DNA from: Photobacterium sp. TY1-4
GTDB taxonomy: Bacteria > Pseudomonadota > Gammaproteobacteria > Enterobacterales > Vibrionaceae
Length of the DNA stretch: 64,000 nucleotides
Direction of reading: 5' to 3'
NCBI RefSeq assembly: GCF_025398175.1
Contig: NZ_CP099734.1
Span: forward strand, 3,162,001 to 3,226,000
Positions 60,230 through 64,000 of the stretch are shown here, in pieces (the stretch's first letter is position 1; each line of letters starts with the position of its first letter). A program made the translations under genes and the position numbers. The notes beneath the pieces are model-generated. The model was given only the letters and a program-made list of their open reading frames with translations, was not told where the DNA came from and did no database searches.

Positions 60230-60925
60230 ATGAACGTAATCGAAGTCTCAAACTTAAGCTTTCGCTGGCCGGGACAGGACCTCCCGCTGCTCGACATTCC
60301 GTCACTGACCATTCGCCAGGGCGAAAAAGTATTCCTCAAAGGACCCAGCGGCAGTGGCAAATCCAGTCTGCTGAGCCTGCTGGCAGGGATCACCGAGCCG
60401 GACGCCGGAGAGATCACCCTGCTGGAGCACCCCTTCAGTGCACTCAAGCCAACCCGGCGCGATCAATTTCGAGCCAACCATATCGGGTATATTTTTCAGA
60501 TGTTTAATCTGCTGCCTTACCTGTCTGTGCTCGACAACGTCCTGCTCCCCTGCCGATTTTCCCCACAGCGGACACAGAAACTCAATGGCGCGATGGCCCA
60601 GGAGGCCCGGCGGCTGCTCACCCAACTTCATTTGCCAGAATCGACCTTAACCCAACCTATTCACGCACTCAGTATCGGCCAGCAACAGCGGGTTGCCGCC
60701 GCCCGGGCACTGATCGGCCGGCCTGAACTGCTCATCGCCGACGAGCCGACTTCGGCGCTGGATCACGATAACCGGGAAGCCTTTATTCAGTTACTGATGG
60801 AAGAGTGTGATAAATCCGGCACGACTTTGTTGTTTGTCAGCCATGACGCGACCCTAGAGCCGCTGTTTGATCGGCAACTGGCACTGAACACCCTCAACCG
60901 GGCTGCCCAGAGGAGCGCATCATGA
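60230..60925 (+). CDS. ABC transporter ATP-binding protein of the zrg locus (MacB/LolD type)
   Basis: A 231-residue ATPase. Walker A GPSGSGKSS is at 38-46, the signature is LSIGQQQRVAAARAL (LSIGQ rather than LSGGQ), Walker B is LLIADEPTSALD, and the switch histidine follows in FVSHD. It groups with ATPases that drive FtsX-type permeases. The start at 60230 (MNVIEVSNLSF) has AGGGGT upstream. It overlaps the permease gene by four bases. Confidence 0.9.
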   Translation: MNVIEVSNLSFRWPGQDLPLLDIPSLTIRQGEKVFLKGPSGSGKSSLLSLLAGITEPDAGEITLLEHPFSALKPTRRDQFRANHIGYIFQMFNLLPYLSVLDNVLLPCRFSPQRTQKLNGAMAQEARRLLTQLHLPESTLTQPIHALSIGQQQRVAAARALIGRPELLIADEPTSALDHDNREAFIQLLMEECDKSGTTLLFVSHDATLEPLFDRQLALNTLNRAAQRSAS

Positions 60926-62181
60926 CTGCAATTGCCCGACTGGCTTGGCAGAGCCTGGCCAACCGCAAAGCCACCGCGATGCTGACCCTGTTGACCGTCG
61001 CCATTTCCGTCACCCTGCTATTGGGCGTTGAGCGGGTGCGCACCCAGGCCAAAGCCAGCTTTGCCAATACGATCTCCAATACCGATCTCATTGTGGGTGC
61101 GCGTGCCGGACAGGTTAACTTATTGCTGTACTCGGTGTTTCGGATCGGCAATGCCACCAATAATATCGACTGGCAAAGCTATCAGGAAATTAGTCAGCAC
61201 CGCAGTGTGAAATGGGCTATTCCGATCTCTCTGGGGGACTCTCACCGCAGTTTTCGCGTGATCGGCACCAGTACCGCCTATTTCGACCACTATCAATACG
61301 GACGCAAACAGCCATTGCAATTCGCCGCCGGAGGCGCATTTTCCGGCTTGTTTGAAACCGTCGTCGGTGCCGAAGTGGCCCGCCAGCTGAACTATCAACT
61401 GGGAGATGAGATCATCATCGCCCATGGCATCAGCGATCAGGCTTTCAGTCGCCACGACAACCTCCCCTTCAAAGTCGTCGGGATCCTTGCCCCAACTGGC
61501 ACACCGGTTGATCGCAGTGTCCATGTCTCTTTAGCAGCCATCGAAGCGATCCACGTCGGCTGGGAATCCGGGGCCCGACTGGGTGCCACTCCGGACGCCG
61601 CCACCTTAGCCCATTACGATTTCGAGCCCAAGCAAATCACGGCATTCATGCTGGGACTGAATTCCAAGATCCAGACCTTCGCGATGCAGCGATACATCAA
61701 CACCTATGCTAGCGAACCGCTAAGTGCCATCATGCCGGGGATTGCCTTGCATGAGCTGTGGGGGATGATGTCTGTTGCCGAGCAGGCGCTATTGATCGTC
61801 TCCGGCTTCGTCGTTGTCGCCGGCCTGCTGGGGATGCTCAGTAGCCTGCTGACCAGCTTAAATGAACGACGCCGGGAAATGGCAATCCTGCGCGCGATGG
61901 GCGCCCGGCCCGGTCATATTTTCTTTCTGCTGATCAGCGAAGCCACCATGCTGACCGCAGCCGGGATCGTGCTTGGACTCGGGGTGCTCTATGGTTTGAT
62001 GGGGCTTGCCCAGCCGCTGATTCAACAGTACTTTGGTCTCTTTATTGAGATCAGTGCCCCGACAAGTTATGAGTTCACACTACTCGGAATCGTCCAGATG
62101 GCGGGCATACTCGTAGGTTTAGTCCCGGCATTACGCGCCTACCAGCATTCGCTGGCCGACGGCATGACAATTAAAGTTTAA
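60922..62181 (+). CDS. FtsX/MacB-type ABC permease of the zrg locus
   Basis: A 419-residue membrane protein with one N-terminal helix (ATAMLTLLTVAISVTLLLGV), a large periplasmic MacB_PCD-like domain (about 45-275) and three C-terminal helices (LLIVSGFVVVAGLLGMLSSLL; FFLLISEATMLTAAGIVLGLGVLYGLM; LGIVQMAGILVGLVPAL). This is the FtsX/MacB topology. Such transporters do not import solutes through a channel in the classical way; they extract or move periplasmic or membrane substrates. GAGGAGCGCATC precedes the ATG. Confidence 0.92.
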   Translation: MTAIARLAWQSLANRKATAMLTLLTVAISVTLLLGVERVRTQAKASFANTISNTDLIVGARAGQVNLLLYSVFRIGNATNNIDWQSYQEISQHRSVKWAIPISLGDSHRSFRVIGTSTAYFDHYQYGRKQPLQFAAGGAFSGLFETVVGAEVARQLNYQLGDEIIIAHGISDQAFSRHDNLPFKVVGILAPTGTPVDRSVHVSLAAIEAIHVGWESGARLGATPDAATLAHYDFEPKQITAFMLGLNSKIQTFAMQRYINTYASEPLSAIMPGIALHELWGMMSVAEQALLIVSGFVVVAGLLGMLSSLLTSLNERRREMAILRAMGARPGHIFFLLISEATMLTAAGIVLGLGVLYGLMGLAQPLIQQYFGLFIEISAPTSYEFTLLGIVQMAGILVGLVPALRAYQHSLADGMTIKV

Positions 62182-62191
62182 GGAAGCAACA

Positions 62192-62674
62192 ATGAAAAAA
62201 TGGCTACTGCTCTTCTGCTGCTGGCTACCAGTGATTGCCCATGGCAGTGACGTGTTAACCCTGGACTGGCTCGATCTGGTACCGGAAAAAGAGCGCAATC
62301 AATTCAATCAAAATGCGATGCCGGTGATGGATCATCAGGGAGATGCAGCGAAGCAGTCAATGATCGGGGCCGTTCGCCCGGAGCTCAACGGCAGTACCGT
62401 GAAAATCCCCGGCTTCGTGATTCCCTTGGAAGGAGATGATAAGGCCATTACCGAGTTTTTACTGGTGCCTTATTTCGGGGCTTGTATTCATGTACCGCCG
62501 CCGCCACCGAATCAAATCATCTATGTCAAGTTTGCCAAAGGCGCACCGATCCAGCAACTTTGGGATGTGGTTTATGTGGTCGGTAAATTACAAACGCAGC
62601 ATATCAGCCATGAAGTGGCAGAAGTGGGATACCTGTTAGAAGGAACAGCATTGGAAGCATATGATGATATGTAA
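62192..62674 (+). CDS. DUF3299 exported protein of the zrg locus
   Basis: A 160-residue precursor with a signal peptide (MKKWLLLFCCWLPVIAHG, cleaved before SDVLTL) and the DUF3299 core: LDWLDLVPEKER, VKIPGFVIPLEGD, FLLVPYFGACIHVPPPPPNQIIYVK. The conserved cysteine and histidine in GACIHVPPPPPNQ could bind a metal; that is inference. The function of the family is unknown. It follows the permease after ten bases with AAGGAAGC as ribosome binding site. Confidence 0.88.
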   Translation: MKKWLLLFCCWLPVIAHGSDVLTLDWLDLVPEKERNQFNQNAMPVMDHQGDAAKQSMIGAVRPELNGSTVKIPGFVIPLEGDDKAITEFLLVPYFGACIHVPPPPPNQIIYVKFAKGAPIQQLWDVVYVVGKLQTQHISHEVAEVGYLLEGTALEAYDDM

Positions 62675-62708
62675 CCGCCACCAGGAAAGTTAACTCAATG
62701 TAAAATAG

Positions 62709-62764
62709 ACTGGCTTATCTGATCAAAAAATGACAATTACACGTTCATCGCCAGATAAGCCAGT
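62709..62764 (-). terminator. Long inverted repeat after the 28-residue gene
   Basis: ACTGGCTTATCTG (62709-62721) and CAGATAAGCCAGT (62752-62764) form a perfect 13-bp repeat with a 30-base spacer. One arm lies inside the coding sequence of the small minus-strand gene. On the minus strand a T-containing tract (TATTTTA) follows, so it can act as a terminator for that gene; on the plus strand it may protect the end of the zrg message. Confidence 0.5.
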
Positions 62765-62823
62765 ATTGAGGCATACCCCAGTATCAACAGCACGTCAGTC
62801 AGTCGTTTCCCAGACTTCTTCAT
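62737..62823 (-). CDS. Very small hydrophobic protein, 28 residues
   Basis: The ORF starts at ATG 62823-62821 and ends at TAA 62739-62737. The product starts MKKSGKRLTDVLLILGYAS and ends LAYLAMNV: a basic N terminus (four of the first seven residues are K/R) followed by one hydrophobic helix (about 10-26). The ribosome binding site is excellent: GGAGG with six bases before the ATG. Several in-frame ATGs lie upstream, but only this one has the right spacing. I do not recognise the family. A terminator-like repeat overlaps its end. Confidence 0.6.
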   Translation of the reverse strand: MKKSGKRLTDVLLILGYASILAYLAMNV

Positions 62824-63096
62824 CTGTACCTCCATCATTTTCAGTCCCATCTTCTACTTTCGTCTAACACGCAATAAATTTAACCATTGATTAACACAAA
62901 AGTCACGCATCTTCCCGAAATAGCGCCTTTGTTGATACAAGTAACATCATTCCTCCGATACATTTCACACCCCGACCGAGAAACTATTCATCCAAGCATT
63001 ATCTCGTTCGCCATCCCCGCACGAACGAATCCCAGGCTCACCTCGACTCAAACCATTCAGCTCAGTTCAAAAAACAAACAGTTGACAGCTACATAT
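62824..63096. other. Intergenic region between the small gene and the NAD(P)-binding gene
   Basis: About 270 bases, AT-rich, between divergent genes. It should hold the promoter of the 28-residue gene (AT-rich near 62870-62900) and a -35-like TTGACA at 63082-63087 for the plus-strand gene. No further ORF with a ribosome binding site was seen. Confidence 0.35.
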
Positions 63097-63130
63097 CTTT
63101 ATATCAAGATAAATTTGTCTTGATATAAAG
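63097..63130. promoter_or_regulatory. Operator-like palindrome upstream of the NAD(P)-binding gene
   Basis: CTTTATATCAAGA and TCTTGATATAAAG form a perfect 13-bp inverted repeat with an 8-base spacer. It lies between a TTGACA box (63082-63087) and the ribosome binding site, where a repressor would block transcription. MarR- or HxlR-type regulators use palindromes of this size; none is encoded nearby in the window. Confidence 0.7.
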
Positions 63131-63146
63131 ACAAATGGAGCAAGTG

Positions 63147-63788
63147 ATGAAAATACTCGTACTCGGCGCAACAGGGAATATTGGTCGCTATATTGTGGCA
63201 GAAGCGCTATCACGCGGTCATAACGTAAGCGCTCTCGTCCGTGAAGCCAGCAAAGCAGATAGCTTGCCGAGCGAAGTAAATACTGTGATTGGACATCTTG
63301 AAACCCTCCACTCAAATCACGACGTCCTTCGCCAGCAAGATGTCGTGATCGCAGCCATTCGACCACCACAAGGGCAAGAGCAACAGTTGATTGAGATGAC
63401 CAGTACCCTGCTCAACGTGACGGCTCAGCACCAGGTGCGCTTGGTGATCTCGGGTGGGGCGGGCGGCCTCTTCTCCCCGAGGGCAGACCAACGACGTCTG
63501 GTTGATGATCCTGACTATGTCGGAGATGGCTGGAAAGACATTGCGATAGCCTGTGCAGAGCAACTGATTCACTGCCAACAGAGCACGTTCTCGCACTGGA
63601 CGTATCTGGCGCCAGCGGCTTATATTGGCGGAGCAGAAAAGACGGGGCAGTTCCGACGGGGCACAGAGACCCTGGTAGTCGACGAGAAGGGACAATCAAG
63701 GATTTCGTTACCCGATTTGGCAATAGCGTTGGTTGACGAAGCCGAGACCGCACAATTTCAAGGCAACCAATTCACCATTGCCTATTAA
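63147..63788 (+). CDS. NAD(P)-binding Rossmann-fold protein, NmrA/atypical SDR type
   Basis: A 213-residue protein with the dinucleotide loop KILVLGATGNIGRYIVAEAL at its N terminus and a short chain typical of the NAD(P)H-binding family (YwnB/YhfK-like). The usual SDR Tyr-x-x-x-Lys is not evident. The ATG at 63147 is preferred (GGAG six bases upstream) over the ATG at 63135. Members are flavin-reductase-like or redox-sensing proteins; the substrate is unknown. It is controlled by the palindrome at 63097-63130, by inference. Confidence 0.85.
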   Translation: MKILVLGATGNIGRYIVAEALSRGHNVSALVREASKADSLPSEVNTVIGHLETLHSNHDVLRQQDVVIAAIRPPQGQEQQLIEMTSTLLNVTAQHQVRLVISGGAGGLFSPRADQRRLVDDPDYVGDGWKDIAIACAEQLIHCQQSTFSHWTYLAPAAYIGGAEKTGQFRRGTETLVVDEKGQSRISLPDLAIALVDEAETAQFQGNQFTIAY

Positions 63789-63811
63789 CCCTGCCTTTCA
63801 AACAAGGCCAT

Positions 63812-63856
63812 GGGGCGGGAGCCAGGACTCGGAACTGGCTCCTTCGTTCCTGCCCC
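63812..63856 (+). other. Hairpin after the NAD(P)-binding gene
   Basis: GGGGC/GCCCC and GAGCCAG/CTGGCTC arms form a long, bulged hairpin beginning 24 bases after the stop. No T-run follows. It may act with Rho or protect the 3' end. Confidence 0.4.
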
Positions 63857-63956
63857 CACGTTTAACCAGATCCTCGTCCCGATAAACGGCTGTATATTGC
63901 CAAAAGCATCGCTTTGCTGATAAAAATAGCATCTCCCCTTCATTGATGAGCCCGCG

Positions 63957-64000
63957 ATGAGTCAGACAGAAGAACAAGATGGCATCCCGACAGTCAGCAA
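63957..64000 (+). CDS. Possible start of a further gene (5' end only)
   Basis: An ATG at 63957 opens a frame (MSQTEEQDGIPTVS) that runs to the end of the window without a stop. There is no clear ribosome binding site, and 14 residues are too few to identify a family. Confidence 0.3.
   Translation, partial: MSQTEEQDGIPTVS

Overview
The window is a stretch of chromosome from a gammaproteobacterium of the family Vibrionaceae. The evidence is gene content and order: ilvH-ilvI-acyl-CoA ligase-leuO, leuABCD, lptD-surA-pdxA-rsmA-apaG-apaH, obgE-rpmA-rplU facing ispB, mdh facing argR, tamA-tamB-ytfP facing msrA, and a zrg-type zinc locus. The proteins are close to Vibrio/Photobacterium and E. coli homologues. 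Base composition is visibly GC-richer than most vibrios, so I do not name a genus. No phage, insertion sequence, CRISPR array, rRNA or tRNA was seen; nearly everything is core genome.

Layout. 1-9.5 kb: the end of a GntR-type regulator, a tiny membrane protein, ilvH/ilvI, a long-chain acyl-CoA ligase, leuO, and a glycosyltransferase-PAP2-TetR block between leuO and the leu operon. 9.7-14.7 kb: leuABCD behind a leucine attenuator with a 21-residue leader peptide. 14.8-19.3 kb: a DUF547 protein, then a TPP riboswitch and thiBPQ. 19.3-26.8 kb: a PIN-PhoH ATPase, rapA, rluA, a D-2-hydroxyacid dehydrogenase and djlA. 27-33.8 kb: the envelope/translation operon lptD-apaH. 33.9-38.6 kb (minus strand): folA, yjjB/yjjP, obgE, an EamA transporter, rpmA, rplU. 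39-42.4 kb: ispB, a small conserved-looking protein behind a dense GATC cluster, mdh and argR. 42.6-46.9 kb: a TAXI-type TRAP transporter with a UspA protein. 46.9-50.9 kb: ubiX, mpl, fbp, ppa. 51-58.8 kb: ytfP, tamB, tamA, msrA, ytfK, ytfJ. 58.9-62.7 kb: a zinc-responsive operon (Zur-box-like site, DUF2946-like protein, His-rich ZrgA, FtsX/MacB-type ABC transporter, DUF3299 protein). 62.7-64 kb: a 28-residue membrane protein, an NAD(P)-binding protein behind a strong palindrome, and the possible start of one more gene.

The genes fall into recognisable pathways: branched-chain amino acid synthesis (ilvIH, leuABCD, leuO), thiamine uptake under TPP control, outer-membrane biogenesis (lptD, surA, djlA, tamA, tamB), ribosome and RNA maintenance (rapA, rluA, rsmA, rpmA, rplU, obgE), central carbon and phosphate metabolism (mdh, fbp, ppa), and metal homeostasis (zrg locus).

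Items most worth a second look: two very small membrane-protein ORFs with good ribosome binding sites (528-656 and 62737-62823, both minus strand), nine GATC sites in 117 bp upstream of a 63-residue protein (40134-40250), two near-identical ~160 bp non-coding repeats placed directly after stop codons in the same orientation (one of them inside the zinc operon), a 58 bp palindromic relative between mdh and argR, and several well-formed inverted repeats near gene starts.
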